Notes under the pieces: model-generated
Told to the model about the DNA's origin: nothing
What the model saw: the letters and a program-made list of their open reading frames with translations, nothing else
Database searches by the model: none
Assembly (NCBI GenBank): GCA_964458415.1
Contig: CAYWIT010000002.1
Coordinates: forward strand, 1-64,000
Reading direction: 5' to 3'
DNA: 64,000 bases
Origin: CAYWIT01 sp964458415
Lineage (GTDB): Bacteria > Pseudomonadota > Alphaproteobacteria > Micavibrionales > UBA2020
Program-made: the position numbers and the translations under genes
In this document: piece by piece, positions 50,255 through 59,001 of the stretch
Layout of the letters: each line of letters begins with the position of its first letter
How positions within the stretch are numbered: the stretch's first letter is position 1

Positions 50255-51240
50255 ACCCGCAAATGCTCATGACGATGGCGATTGTCATTGCGATCCTGCT
50301 CGCAGGCGGAATTGCGGCGGCGTTTTTTGGCCGTAAGGAAGGGCAGCAAAATCGCAACCTTGCCGTGATCATGGGCGGCAAAACCGGAGCGCTGGCGGAG
50401 GACGGCAAGGATAAACAGGTGGCAAAGCAGCGCGCAGATATTTCGCGCAAGCTGAAGGAAGCGGGGGACGCCGCCGCTGAAAAGAAGAAGGACCGGACAA
50501 CAATACGCCAGATGATGGTTCATGCCGGAATAGAGGCGCCGGTGTCGCGTTACTGGATTGCTTCCGGAATCCTTGCTCTGATAGCTTGGGGTATTTTGTC
50601 AGCATTGACGTCATGGCCGCAGATTGCCGTGGTTTTCGCTACTTTTACGGCTTTTCTGGGCGTGCCACGCTTATTTCTCAAGATGAAGGCGGCGCGGCGG
50701 CAAAAAAAGTTTCTGGAGGAATTTCCGGATGCTCTGGATGCCTCGGTGCGTCTTTTGCAGGCCGGGATGCCGATCTCTGAAGCGATTGCCATGGTAAGCC
50801 GTGAATTTACCGGCCCATTGCGGGACGAGATGATGCGTATCTATGATAACCAGAAAATTGGGTTGCCTCTCGGACAGGCGGCCTTGCAGACGGCAGATCG
50901 TATCCCGCTGACAGAAGTGCATATGTTCGCAACGGCGCTGCAAATACAGAGTGAGACGGGATCTTCGCTGAGCGAAGTCCTTTCCAATCTGGCGACGGTG
51001 ATCCGCGCGCGCTTCAGGCTCAAGCGCAAGGTCAAAGCCCTGTCCTCTGAGGCCAAGGCTTCGGCAGGGATTATTGCCGCTTTGCCTGTTCTGGTGACGC
51101 TGGGGCTTTATGCTGTCAATCCGAATTATATCAGCCTTCTGTTCACAACACCGACGGGAAAGGTTCTGGCCGGAGGGGCCGCCACCTGGATGATGATGGG
51201 GGTTATCATCATGAAACAGATGATCAACTTTAAGGTATAA
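50251..51240 (+). CDS. tadB: Pilus inner-membrane platform protein TadB
   Basis: The 329-residue protein has three or four hydrophobic stretches and the type II secretion F (T2SF) domain: EEFPDALDASVRLLQAGMPI near residue 152 and the repeat-like FATALQIQSETGSSLSEVL. TadB forms the inner-membrane platform with TadC and interacts with CpaF. It is coupled to cpaF by ATGA and to tadC with a 7-bp gap. Confidence 0.93.
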   Translation: MNPQMLMTMAIVIAILLAGGIAAAFFGRKEGQQNRNLAVIMGGKTGALAEDGKDKQVAKQRADISRKLKEAGDAAAEKKKDRTTIRQMMVHAGIEAPVSRYWIASGILALIAWGILSALTSWPQIAVVFATFTAFLGVPRLFLKMKAARRQKKFLEEFPDALDASVRLLQAGMPISEAIAMVSREFTGPLRDEMMRIYDNQKIGLPLGQAALQTADRIPLTEVHMFATALQIQSETGSSLSEVLSNLATVIRARFRLKRKVKALSSEAKASAGIIAALPVLVTLGLYAVNPNYISLLFTTPTGKVLAGGAATWMMMGVIIMKQMINFKV

Positions 51241-51247
51241 GCCAGCC

Positions 51248-52201
51248 ATGGATACTCTTGCGGGATTAGGGGCAAATTTCTACATCGTGCTGCTGAGTGC
51301 TGTGGCAGCTGCGCTGTCGTTTATCGCCTTTGCGATTCCCTTGCTGGCACGGAAAGAGAAGAAAGACCGTTACAGGGAGATTATCGAGAAAAAACGCAAG
51401 GCGTTGTTTGAGCAGGCGCGGGATCAGTTGAATACTCGCCAGACAAAGACGCAGGAAATCTCTGCAGCGCAATCTATCGCCGTTCTTTATAAATTACAAA
51501 AGCTGGCGGGGAATGCCAGCCTTTCGGCGCGGAGCCTGATGTTGCAAGCCGGAATTCGCGGACCGATGGCGCCGCTGATTTATCTGCTTTCCCGCATTAT
51601 TCTGCCGCTGGTCCTGATGGCGTTGGGCATGATGTTTGTTTCCATGACGGACAAGGAGATTCCCCGTGGCGTTATTTCCCTGATTCTGATGGGAGCGGCA
51701 GTTGTCGGGTTCTTTTTGCCGCGTATCCTGATTAAAAATACAGCAGACAAGCGACAGCAGGAAATCGCTCTTTCCTTTCCGGATTCTCTCGACATGATGC
51801 TGATCTGTGTGCAGGGGGGGATCGGGATCGAGGCCGCCATCAATCGCATTGCCGAGACGGTATCGGATCATTCCAGCGCCCTAGGGGAGGAATTGGGCAT
51901 CCTGAGTGCGGAGCTGGGGATGTTGAACGATCGCAAGGCTGCCTTCAAGGGATTTGCCGCGCGGGTAGGCAGTGGACCGGCAAAGTCATTCGCAACGGCG
52001 ATGTTGCAGGCCGAGCAGTATGGAACATCGATTTCAAAGGCGCTACGCGTGCTGGCGGATGAATCACGGGAGGTGCGCATGGCGGCAGCGGAGCAAAAAG
52101 CCGCAGCCTTGCCGCCAAAGCTGACGGTTCCGATGATTTTATTTTTTCTGCCGGCGCTTTTTATAGTCATTTTAGGGCCTGCTTTTCTGAAAATGCCCTG
52201 A
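51248..52201 (+). CDS. tadC: Pilus inner-membrane platform protein TadC
   Basis: The 317-residue protein is a second T2SF-domain protein with FPDSLDMMLICVQGGIGIEA near residue 177, FATAMLQAEQYGTSISKAL, and a C-terminal helix (LTVPMILFFLPALFIVILGP). It pairs with TadB in the platform. It is the last recognised Tad gene; no TadD (TPR) gene follows. Confidence 0.93.
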   Translation: MDTLAGLGANFYIVLLSAVAAALSFIAFAIPLLARKEKKDRYREIIEKKRKALFEQARDQLNTRQTKTQEISAAQSIAVLYKLQKLAGNASLSARSLMLQAGIRGPMAPLIYLLSRIILPLVLMALGMMFVSMTDKEIPRGVISLILMGAAVVGFFLPRILIKNTADKRQQEIALSFPDSLDMMLICVQGGIGIEAAINRIAETVSDHSSALGEELGILSAELGMLNDRKAAFKGFAARVGSGPAKSFATAMLQAEQYGTSISKALRVLADESREVRMAAAEQKAAALPPKLTVPMILFFLPALFIVILGPAFLKMP

Positions 52202-52270
52202 TCTTTTGACTTATTTTACAATGCTGCGCTTCTGTGCCATGCTGAAGACAGAAAAAACGAGGAGAATGTC

Positions 52271-52705
52271 ATGAGTCATGAATATGCCATGTCACGCGTC
52301 AAGGACGCCTTGGAGAAATCGGAAGGAAACCATCAGAAAGCGCAGAGGTTGTTGCTGAACTGGCTGGAGAAGGATCACACCTTGTTGTGCGGGCTGGTCG
52401 GGCCGCATATGCAGGGGATTATCGCCCATGCGGTGCATCATCTGGCGGGACCGGAGGCAGCAGGGCAGGTCAGGAAAAAAACGGTATCCTCTCCGGCTTC
52501 TAAAAAAGCCGCGGTGAACAAGGGCGAGGCCGGCGAATTCGGCGCCGCCGTGCTGCAGTCGTTAAAAGCAGGCAGCGGCAGCGTGGGGTTCGGGGAGCAA
52601 GCGCCACGTGGCGCGGTGAACAAGCCCGGCAAAGCCTCGCAAAAGCACATTGATGCGATTAACAAAATCGCAGGCGCGCGCAAGCCATCAGACAAAAAAA
52701 AGTAA
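52271..52705 (+). CDS. Hypothetical protein, 144 aa
   Basis: The protein is not recognised. The N-terminal 65 residues are helical (SRVKDALEKSEGNHQKAQRL, LLNWLEKDHTLLCGL), and the remainder is low-complexity, rich in Ala, Gly and Lys, ending KPSDKKK. No signal peptide or membrane segment. GAGGAGAATGTC supports the start at 52271. Its place after tadC could mean a role with the pilus, but the 69-bp gap and lack of TPR repeats do not support calling it TadD. The stop is adjacent to the stop of the convergent gene. Confidence 0.6.
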   Translation: MSHEYAMSRVKDALEKSEGNHQKAQRLLLNWLEKDHTLLCGLVGPHMQGIIAHAVHHLAGPEAAGQVRKKTVSSPASKKAAVNKGEAGEFGAAVLQSLKAGSGSVGFGEQAPRGAVNKPGKASQKHIDAINKIAGARKPSDKKK

Positions 52706-53428
52706 TCAGAGCTGCGGCGGACGCGGTGTTGTTGCGGGAGCTGGCGGCTGCAACGGCGTTACGGCGTTGACCGTCAGCTTTCCCGCGACTTCGACGGGCC
52801 CTGTAACCTGTACTGTGTATTTTGCATCCGGTGTGACCAGATCATAGGTGACAACCCGTCCGCTGAGTGCGCCAAAAGTCTGGGTCAGCGGTTGTTGCTG
52901 ACCGGCAACGGCGGGCTGTGCTACGGGGGTTTGTGCCGGAGCGTTTTTCTGCGCGGCGTCTTTCGCTTTAGCTTTTTCACGTTCGGCGATTTCTGCCGGA
53001 GTCACTTCACGGGCCGAGAGGATGTTCGGGTAGAGGTCATGTGTCGTGAAGGGCAGGTCAAAGCGCTTGCCGTAGTATGTTATTTTGTATGTTTTCCCGG
53101 TATCAAATTGCCGTTGCATATCGCGGGAGTCGAATTTCAGGTGGGCATAGGTATTTTCGTTTGTGAAAAGTTCTTTGTGGGTGGCGATTTTGTAATCGTA
53201 AATGCCCTGTTCTTCTTTCTCATCCCAGCCAACATAGCTTTCTCTGACAGATTTGACGGTGATTTCCGCTTCTTCAATCGTGCCGTAATAATACCAAGCG
53301 GGAGCGCCGACCAGCGTTCCGGCAGCCAATGTCGCCATAAACGCTTTTTTCAGGGTACCGGTCGCTTTTTGCGTGGAAGCTTTGACCTTCTCCCCAAAAG
53401 TTTTTTTCTTGCCGTAGCCGGATGCCAT
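52706..53428 (-). CDS. Hypothetical membrane-anchored protein (weak DUF1523 resemblance)
   Basis: The 240-residue protein has a basic N-terminus (GYGKKKTFGEKVKASTQKAT), one membrane segment (AFMATLAAGTLVGAPAWYYY) and an extracytoplasmic domain with many aromatic residues (KTYKITYYGKRFDLPFTTHD, LYPNIL). The central pattern vaguely resembles DUF1523 proteins, so this name is tentative. A low-complexity Ala/Gln/Pro-rich linker and a Pro-rich end follow. AGGAG seven bases before ATG 53428 sets the start. Confidence 0.55.
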   Translation of the reverse strand: MASGYGKKKTFGEKVKASTQKATGTLKKAFMATLAAGTLVGAPAWYYYGTIEEAEITVKSVRESYVGWDEKEEQGIYDYKIATHKELFTNENTYAHLKFDSRDMQRQFDTGKTYKITYYGKRFDLPFTTHDLYPNILSAREVTPAEIAEREKAKAKDAAQKNAPAQTPVAQPAVAGQQQPLTQTFGALSGRVVTYDLVTPDAKYTVQVTGPVEVAGKLTVNAVTPLQPPAPATTPRPPQL

Positions 53429-53546
53429 TGCCTGTCTCCTCATGAAGCCTGAATAGCAGGAAAATAGCAGGCAGCCTGCCCAGAGTCTATGGCAAAAACA
53501 AGTTATCAGATGTTTTTAGGTGCTTTTTGTAATTTTATTTCTGGAT

Positions 53547-54014
53547 TCAGGAAACCAGCGTGAGCCCGACAGACCCCATCTGTTCGCCCCAGAATGTTTC
53601 AACATCGCGCAGGACGTGATTCATGCTTTCCAGCCGGGTATTGGAGAGGCCGGCGGCCGCGAGACGCTCTTCGTGTTTTTTATAAAGGCGAGTGATGGCC
53701 TCATTGAGCTTTTGGCCTTTATCAGAGAGCTTGACCCGCACCGAGCGTTTATCGTGAATGGAACGTTCCTGAACAAGATAGCCGTTTTCGACCATCTTCT
53801 TGACGTTGTAGGAAACGTTGGAACCAAGGTAATAACCGCGCACTGTCAGCTCGCCGACGGTCAGGTCATCCGTGCCGATGTTGTGCAGTATCATGCTTTG
53901 CACGTTGTTGATATCAAAAATCCCCGCACGTTCCAGCTCGACTTTGAGCACGTCTAGGAACTGGCGGTGCAGCCGTTCGATCAGGTTGATGGATTCGTAA
54001 TATGGTGATGTCAC
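53547..54014 (-). CDS. MarR family regulator, LdtR-like
   Basis: The 155-residue regulator has a winged helix-turn-helix close to alphaproteobacterial LdtR-type proteins: SPYYESINLIERLHRQFLDV at the N-terminus, LTVGELTVRGYYLGSNVSYN as the recognition region, and RSIHDKRSVRVKLSDKGQ as the wing. LdtR proteins regulate cell-wall and stress genes; targets here are unknown. The GTG at 54014 follows GGGGGA by eight bases. A longer start (TTG 54074) would lie in the -35 of its own promoter and is rejected. Confidence 0.85.
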   Translation of the reverse strand: MTSPYYESINLIERLHRQFLDVLKVELERAGIFDINNVQSMILHNIGTDDLTVGELTVRGYYLGSNVSYNVKKMVENGYLVQERSIHDKRSVRVKLSDKGQKLNEAITRLYKKHEERLAAAGLSNTRLESMNHVLRDVETFWGEQMGSVGLTLVS

Positions 54015-54045
54015 GCGTGTGTCCCCCGTTGAAATACCTTGGTTT

Positions 54046-54074
54046 ATTCTAGGACATATTTTAACGGTGTGCAA
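54046..54074 (-). promoter_or_regulatory. Promoter of the LdtR-like gene
   Basis: On the minus strand TTGCAC (54074-54069) and TAGAAT (54051-54046) are 17 bp apart, giving a leader of about 24 bases before the GTG at 54014. Confidence 0.65.
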
Positions 54075-54092
54075 ATACGATGAATAGATTAC

Positions 54093-54114
54093 AGAATACC
54101 AACGAAAGAATACC
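54093..54114. repeat. Direct repeat AGAATACC upstream of the LdtR-like gene
   Basis: AGAATACC occurs at 54093-54100 and 54107-54114, 14 bp apart, just upstream of the -35 element. It may be an operator, but this is not shown. Confidence 0.35.
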
Positions 54115-54120
54115 GTTCGT

Positions 54121-55209
54121 TTAGAGGATCAGATCGGCACTGCCCAGCGGCGCGAAACAGGCTTCTATATCTGCGTCGGAAATATCGGTCAGGCGGGCAG
54201 GATTCCATTTCGGGGCGCGGTCCTTGTCGATCAGCGCCGCACGGATGCCCTCATAAAAATCATGGCCGCGCATGCAGGCCTGACTGAGGCGATATTCCAT
54301 CTTCATGACGGAGGCAAAATCCAAGGCCGCACCCAGACGGATTTGCCGCAGCGCAATTTTCAGGCTGGTGGGCGACATGGCATACAGGGCTTTCAGTGTT
54401 TCTTCGGCCCACGGGGAAGAATCTTCCTGCAGGGCGGTAAAAATATCCTCGATATGGTCATGACCGAAATAACGATCAATTTTTTCTCGCTGCGGGGCGA
54501 TTTCGGATTCTCCGGGACAGGGCGCGGTATAGTTTTTCAGCAGCGTGTCGAGCTGTTCTGCATTATCGCCGCGTTCACTCCAGTCATAAGTGGCGAGGGC
54601 AGCGGTCAGCTCCGGCATTTTTTCAGCCGGGACATAGTTGGTGGCAAAGCCGATATAGACCGTGTCGATGGCCTTGATCCGCTTGCTGGTCAGAGCCAGA
54701 TAAGCGCCGGTTTGTCCGGGACAGCGTGGCAGGAAATAGCCTCCGCCGACATCGGGGAAAAATCCGATATTGGTTTCCGGCATGGCGAAAAGCGTATTTT
54801 CGGTGACGATGCGGTGCGAGCCATGCGCCGAAAGCCCCTTGCCGCCGCCCATGACGATGCCGTTGATCAGCGCGATATAAGGTTTGGGAAAGGTAAAAAT
54901 GCGATGGTTGAGGGTATATTCCTCGCGAAAGAAATCCCGGCTGAGTGCGCCATCGCTTCTGCCTTCGTGCGCGGCCTTGAGGTCGAGGGCGACGGTCTTG
55001 ACGTCCCCGCCCGAGCAAAAGGCGCGGTCTCCGGCCCCCGTGATGGCTACCGCCCTGATCGCAGGGTCCTTTGCCCATTGCACCAGCATGGGGTCTATTT
55101 CACGAATCATGTTCAGCGTTAGCGCGTTGAGCGCTTGCGGGCGATTCAGGGTGATAAAACCGACCTGACCGCGAACTTCGAAAAGGATTTCAGGCTCTTG
55201 CTGTGACAT
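54121..55209 (-). CDS. Enoyl-CoA hydratase/isomerase family protein, probable 3-hydroxyisobutyryl-CoA hydrolase
   Basis: The 362-residue protein has the crotonase fold: LNRPQALNALTLNMI, FCSGGDVKTVAL and NGIVMGGGKGLSAHGSHRIV. The segment NIGFFPDVGGGYFLPRCPG is characteristic of 3-hydroxyisobutyryl-CoA hydrolases of valine breakdown. The length (longer than simple enoyl-CoA hydratases by about 100 residues) fits too. ATG 55209 is preferred over 55227. It is divergent from hemB with a short shared promoter region. Confidence 0.85.
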   Translation of the reverse strand: MSQQEPEILFEVRGQVGFITLNRPQALNALTLNMIREIDPMLVQWAKDPAIRAVAITGAGDRAFCSGGDVKTVALDLKAAHEGRSDGALSRDFFREEYTLNHRIFTFPKPYIALINGIVMGGGKGLSAHGSHRIVTENTLFAMPETNIGFFPDVGGGYFLPRCPGQTGAYLALTSKRIKAIDTVYIGFATNYVPAEKMPELTAALATYDWSERGDNAEQLDTLLKNYTAPCPGESEIAPQREKIDRYFGHDHIEDIFTALQEDSSPWAEETLKALYAMSPTSLKIALRQIRLGAALDFASVMKMEYRLSQACMRGHDFYEGIRAALIDKDRAPKWNPARLTDISDADIEACFAPLGSADLIL

Positions 55210-55284
55210 GGATGAAAACTGCTGCATTGTTGAAACGAAAAGCTATTATAGGGACAATCAGGCTCTTTTCAAGGAATGATAAAA

Positions 55285-56268
55285 ATGACGCTCCGCATCC
55301 GTCCCCGCCGCAACCGCAAGACCGACTGGCTCCGCCGTATGGCGGCCGAAAACGCCGTAACCGTGAACGATCTGGTCTGGCCCGTTTTCGTAACGGAAGG
55401 CACGGGTGTCGAAGAGACTGTCGTTTCGATGCCGGGCGTATCGCGCTACTCCATTGACCTGCTGGTGCGCGAAGTGGCCACGGCGGCAAAACTGGGCATT
55501 CCGGCCATTGCACTGTTTCCGGTTGTGCCGGCTGAAAAGAAAACAGCCGACGGCGGCGAAGCCCTCAATCCTGAAAATCTGGTGTGCCGTACGCTCCGCT
55601 TGCTGAAAAAAGAGGTGCCGGAGATCGGCGTTATCTGCGATGTCGCGCTCGATCCCTATACCAGTCATGGCCATGATGGCCTGATGGGCGCGGATGGTTA
55701 CATCCTCAATGACGAAACGGTTGCCGTGTTGTGTCAGCAGGCGGTGTGTCAGGCGCGGGCCGGGGCCGATATCGTTGCCCCCTCGGATATGATGGACGGG
55801 CGCATCGGCGCTATCCGCGATGTGCTTGATGAAAGCGGATTTGTAAATACAGGGGTCATGGCCTATGCCGCGAAATATGCCTCTGCTTTTTACGGGCCGT
55901 TTCGCGACGCGGTCAATTCCGGCGCTTTTCTGAAAGGAGACAAGAAGACCTACCAGATGGATCCCGCCAATAGCGACGAGGCGCTGCGTGAAGTTGCGCT
56001 CGATATCGAGGAGGGCGCCGACATGGTGATGGTTAAACCGGGGCTGCCTTATCTGGATGTCGTTTGCCGCGTCAAGGAAACCTTTGCCCATCCGACCTTC
56101 GCTTATCACGTCAGCGGCGAATATGCGATGTTGAAGGCCGCCGCGCAAAATGGCTGGCTCGACTATGATAAGGCCCTGATGGAAACCCTGCTGGCGTTTA
56201 AACGGGCCGGTGCCGATGGCATCCTGACCTATGCCGCGCGTGATGCGGCGCGGCTGTTGAAAAAATAA
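55285..56268 (+). CDS. hemB: Delta-aminolevulinic acid dehydratase (porphobilinogen synthase)
   Basis: The 327-residue enzyme joins two 5-aminolevulinate to porphobilinogen in haem synthesis. The metal segment reads DVALDPYTSHGHDG, with Asp in place of the Cys residues of zinc-type enzymes, so it is the Mg-dependent type usual in alphaproteobacteria. The Schiff-base lysine is in DMVMVKPGLPYLDV. It starts MTLRIRPRRNRKTDWLRRM; the ATG at 55285 has AAGGA nine bases upstream, and 55276 is an alternative. Confidence 0.95.
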   Translation: MTLRIRPRRNRKTDWLRRMAAENAVTVNDLVWPVFVTEGTGVEETVVSMPGVSRYSIDLLVREVATAAKLGIPAIALFPVVPAEKKTADGGEALNPENLVCRTLRLLKKEVPEIGVICDVALDPYTSHGHDGLMGADGYILNDETVAVLCQQAVCQARAGADIVAPSDMMDGRIGAIRDVLDESGFVNTGVMAYAAKYASAFYGPFRDAVNSGAFLKGDKKTYQMDPANSDEALREVALDIEEGADMVMVKPGLPYLDVVCRVKETFAHPTFAYHVSGEYAMLKAAAQNGWLDYDKALMETLLAFKRAGADGILTYAARDAARLLKK

Positions 56269-57066
56269 TCAGGCCGCCGGCAGACGGTGATGTCCGGTCA
56301 GAATGTCGTGTGAAACATAGGAAAGTGCCAGCGTGATAAGATAAAGGAGTACGGTTGTCCAGAGCGTGTCTTTTGGCGACCAAGCGCCGTGAAGGTGGCT
56401 TGCCTTGGCTTTACGCGATTTTTCGTAGCTCCAGATGCAGCTTTCCGCCTTCCAGAAGCCGATAAGAATAAGGGAAAGGCTGGTCAGGGCCAGATGTTGC
56501 CACGGGATCGCTGTAAAAATTTTCGGGACGTAGCCAACAGTCAGAAAGCCGACCCATGGCGCCAACTGCCAGACGACCATCAGGAGCACGGATATCAGCG
56601 CCAGATTGGCCCAAAGACGGAGGTGGACCTGTTCGGGTGTCAGGGGCTTTACTTTTTTTTCCGGCATGATGGTCAGGTAGAACTGAAACAGCACGAGACT
56701 GGAGAGAAACAGAAAGACGAGACCGGAAATTTGCAGTATTTTACGGCCCTGTCCGTTGCAGGTCACAATGTTTTTCAGCAATGTCATGTCGCATAAATAA
56801 TCCCGCCCATAATAAACATCGGCCAGACCGATTTTGACGGCGACAGCGAACATCAGGAAAACCGCCATTTGCCGCAAGCTTTGACGGCCATTCATTTTGC
56901 CGCGCTTTAGAATAAAAAGGGCAAAAATAAGCAAAACCGGAGAAATCGCAAAATACATGAATTTTGCAAAAGGGATACAATAAAGCCAGCACAGCATCAG
57001 CATCGGGAGAACCCCTGACCGTCGAATACAGCCTGTATTGTTGCATGAAATGCCGAGGACGTCCAT
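56269..57066 (-). CDS. Hypothetical membrane protein, 265 aa
   Basis: About six hydrophobic segments are present (for example FAISPVLLIFALFILK, MAVFLMFAVAVKIGL, LVFLFLSSLVLFQFYL, LALISVLLMVVWQLAPW). It is therefore an integral inner-membrane protein. No family is recognised. The N-terminal residues before MLMLCWLYC are not hydrophobic, and an alternative ATG at 57003 is preceded by GGGG nine bases upstream, so the first 21 residues may be untranslated. The stop abuts the convergent hemB stop. Confidence 0.6.
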   Translation of the reverse strand: MDVLGISCNNTGCIRRSGVLPMLMLCWLYCIPFAKFMYFAISPVLLIFALFILKRGKMNGRQSLRQMAVFLMFAVAVKIGLADVYYGRDYLCDMTLLKNIVTCNGQGRKILQISGLVFLFLSSLVLFQFYLTIMPEKKVKPLTPEQVHLRLWANLALISVLLMVVWQLAPWVGFLTVGYVPKIFTAIPWQHLALTSLSLILIGFWKAESCIWSYEKSRKAKASHLHGAWSPKDTLWTTVLLYLITLALSYVSHDILTGHHRLPAA

Positions 57067-57149
57067 TTATCCATTTCTGTCTTGCTTTGACTTTTCAAGT
57101 TCGCTAGGCCATCCTGACGGTGGAGAATTAAAGAGGGTTATACATATCC

Positions 57150-58073
57150 ATGCAGCAGGGTTGTTTAAAAGTTGATATCATCGGTTATGACTGTGGTTGG
57201 GGCTGCAGTGACTGGCGCTGTGAGGATGGTCCGCTGTCTTGCAGCGCAGACCAGTTGTTGCAGGGGCTTGCAAGGCAGGGCGTGCAGGCGCGTTGGCGCG
57301 GCCCTCTGGGGCTTCGGCATTTGGGCAATCATGAGGCTCTGACAACCAAGGAATCGACCTTGCCGGTCATGAAAACGGCTCTCCAGCGCCTGATGGACAC
57401 GGTGAAGGGCAGCATTGAAGCCGGCAACAAGCCTGTCGTTATCGGGGGAGACCATTCTTCCGCTATCGGAACATGGACGGGAGCCGTTGCCGCGTTGGAG
57501 GCTCGGGCCAGCTTTGGATTGATCTGGATTGACGCGCATCTTGACGCCCATACTTACGAAACCTCGTATCAGGGAAAATGGGGCGGGTGGTGGCATGGTC
57601 AACCGGTGACAGCTCTGACGGGATCGGGGTTGCCAGAATTTGTGAATTTGGGCGGGCGTGGACAAAAAATCTCTCCGCAGCATCTCTGTATTATTGGTGC
57701 CCATAGCTACGAGCCTGCCGAGCAGGATTTTATTCAAAAGAACGGCATTCGTGTTTTTTATCTGGATGAAGTGAAAAGGCGTGGGTTTGCGGCGGTGTTC
57801 GCCGAGGCACGGGCGCTGGCAGGACGGGGAACGTCAGGATTTGGCATGACGGTCGATCTGGATGCTTTCCGCCCAGAGGATGCACCGGGCGTTGGCTCTT
57901 GTGAAGCGGAGGGGCTCGCCGCAGCGGAGGTTTTACCTATTATCAGGTCCCTTGGCCATGATCCCGCTTTTCGGGCGCTGGAAGTCGCCGAATTCAACCC
58001 GCATAAAGATATCGGCGGGAAAACCGGGCGGCTTCTTGAAAAAGTTATTGAAAGCGTGTTCACAAAAGATTGA
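57150..58073 (+). CDS. Arginase (ureohydrolase family)
   Basis: The 307-residue protein has the manganese-binding motifs of ureohydrolases: GGDHSSAIG (about 108-116), DAHLDAHTYE (about 137-146), MTVDLDAFRPEDAPGVG (about 243-259) and the Glu of LEVAEFNPHKD. HLDAHT with downstream DLDAF favours arginase (arginine to ornithine and urea) over agmatinase, whose loop differs. No urease or ornithine genes are adjacent. The N-terminus has several cysteines (CGWGCSDWRCEDG), which is unusual. It follows hemB region genes and precedes motA by 54 bp. Confidence 0.85.
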   Translation: MQQGCLKVDIIGYDCGWGCSDWRCEDGPLSCSADQLLQGLARQGVQARWRGPLGLRHLGNHEALTTKESTLPVMKTALQRLMDTVKGSIEAGNKPVVIGGDHSSAIGTWTGAVAALEARASFGLIWIDAHLDAHTYETSYQGKWGGWWHGQPVTALTGSGLPEFVNLGGRGQKISPQHLCIIGAHSYEPAEQDFIQKNGIRVFYLDEVKRRGFAAVFAEARALAGRGTSGFGMTVDLDAFRPEDAPGVGSCEAEGLAAAEVLPIIRSLGHDPAFRALEVAEFNPHKDIGGKTGRLLEKVIESVFTKD

Positions 58074-58127
58074 TGAACGGCGCAAGCTCGTTCATACTGT
58101 GAGAGTCAGTTTCGGGGTTTTTTCTAT

Positions 58128-58985
58128 ATGCAGAAAGTTATCGGTAACATCGGAGTCATTGCCTGCACCCTTGGCGGCTATTACGCTATGGGCGGGCACA
58201 TAACTGTTTTGTGGCAGCCGTTCGAGTTTGTCATTATTTTCGGCTCCGGTGCCATGGCCTATCTGGTGGCAAACTCGGCGCATACGGTCAAGCAGACGTT
58301 TACCGACATCGGACTGATCTACAAGAAGGACAAATACGGTAAGCCGGAATATCTGGAACTGCTGAGCCTGATGTATCTTGTCTTCAAGACGGCGCGTACC
58401 AAGGGCTGGCTGGCGCTGGAACAGCACATTGAGAATCCGCATGAGAGTGAAATTTTCAGCAAATTTCCGTCCTTCCATGCCGATCATCATGCGGTCACGT
58501 TTTTATGTGACTATCTGCGGCTGATTTCTCTGGGGGCGGAGAAGCCACATGAAATCGAAGCGCTGATGGATCAGGATATCGATACGCAAAAAGAAGGGCG
58601 CAGTCATACATCGCATGCTGTGCAGACAATGGCCGATGGGATGCCGGCGCTGGGTATCGTTGCCGCTGTTCTGGGTGTGATCCATACCATGGGTTCGATC
58701 ACCGAACCGCCGGAGGTTCTGGGGCATCTGATTGGAGGCGCTCTGGTGGGAACCTTTCTGGGGGTGTGGCTGTCATATGGCTTTATCGCGCCAACGGCCA
58801 GCGCGATCAAGAATCGTAATGATTCGGAGCTGAAATATTATATTTGTATGAAAACCTGCATTCTGGCTTTCTTGCAGGGGGCGGCACCGCAGGTGGCGAT
58901 CGAATTCGGGCGCAAAATATTGATACATGACGTGCAGCCTACGTTTATCGAAGTGGAAACGGCAACCCAGAATATAACCCTCTAG
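58128..58985 (+). CDS. motA: Flagellar motor stator protein MotA
   Basis: The 285-residue inner-membrane protein has four hydrophobic segments and the MotA signature of the third and fourth helices (MPALGIVAAVLGVIHTMGS, LGHLIGGALVGTFLGVWLSY). The cytosolic loop with basic and acidic residues contacts the rotor FliG. MotA and MotB form the proton channel that drives flagellar rotation. motB follows after 16 bp. Confidence 0.95.
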   Translation: MQKVIGNIGVIACTLGGYYAMGGHITVLWQPFEFVIIFGSGAMAYLVANSAHTVKQTFTDIGLIYKKDKYGKPEYLELLSLMYLVFKTARTKGWLALEQHIENPHESEIFSKFPSFHADHHAVTFLCDYLRLISLGAEKPHEIEALMDQDIDTQKEGRSHTSHAVQTMADGMPALGIVAAVLGVIHTMGSITEPPEVLGHLIGGALVGTFLGVWLSYGFIAPTASAIKNRNDSELKYYICMKTCILAFLQGAAPQVAIEFGRKILIHDVQPTFIEVETATQNITL

Positions 58986-59001
58986 GGGCGGGGCACTCAC
59001 C

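Noticed and set aside
52271..52705. Calling this gene tadD
   Set aside because: The protein has no TPR repeats and no signal peptide; position after tadC alone is not enough.
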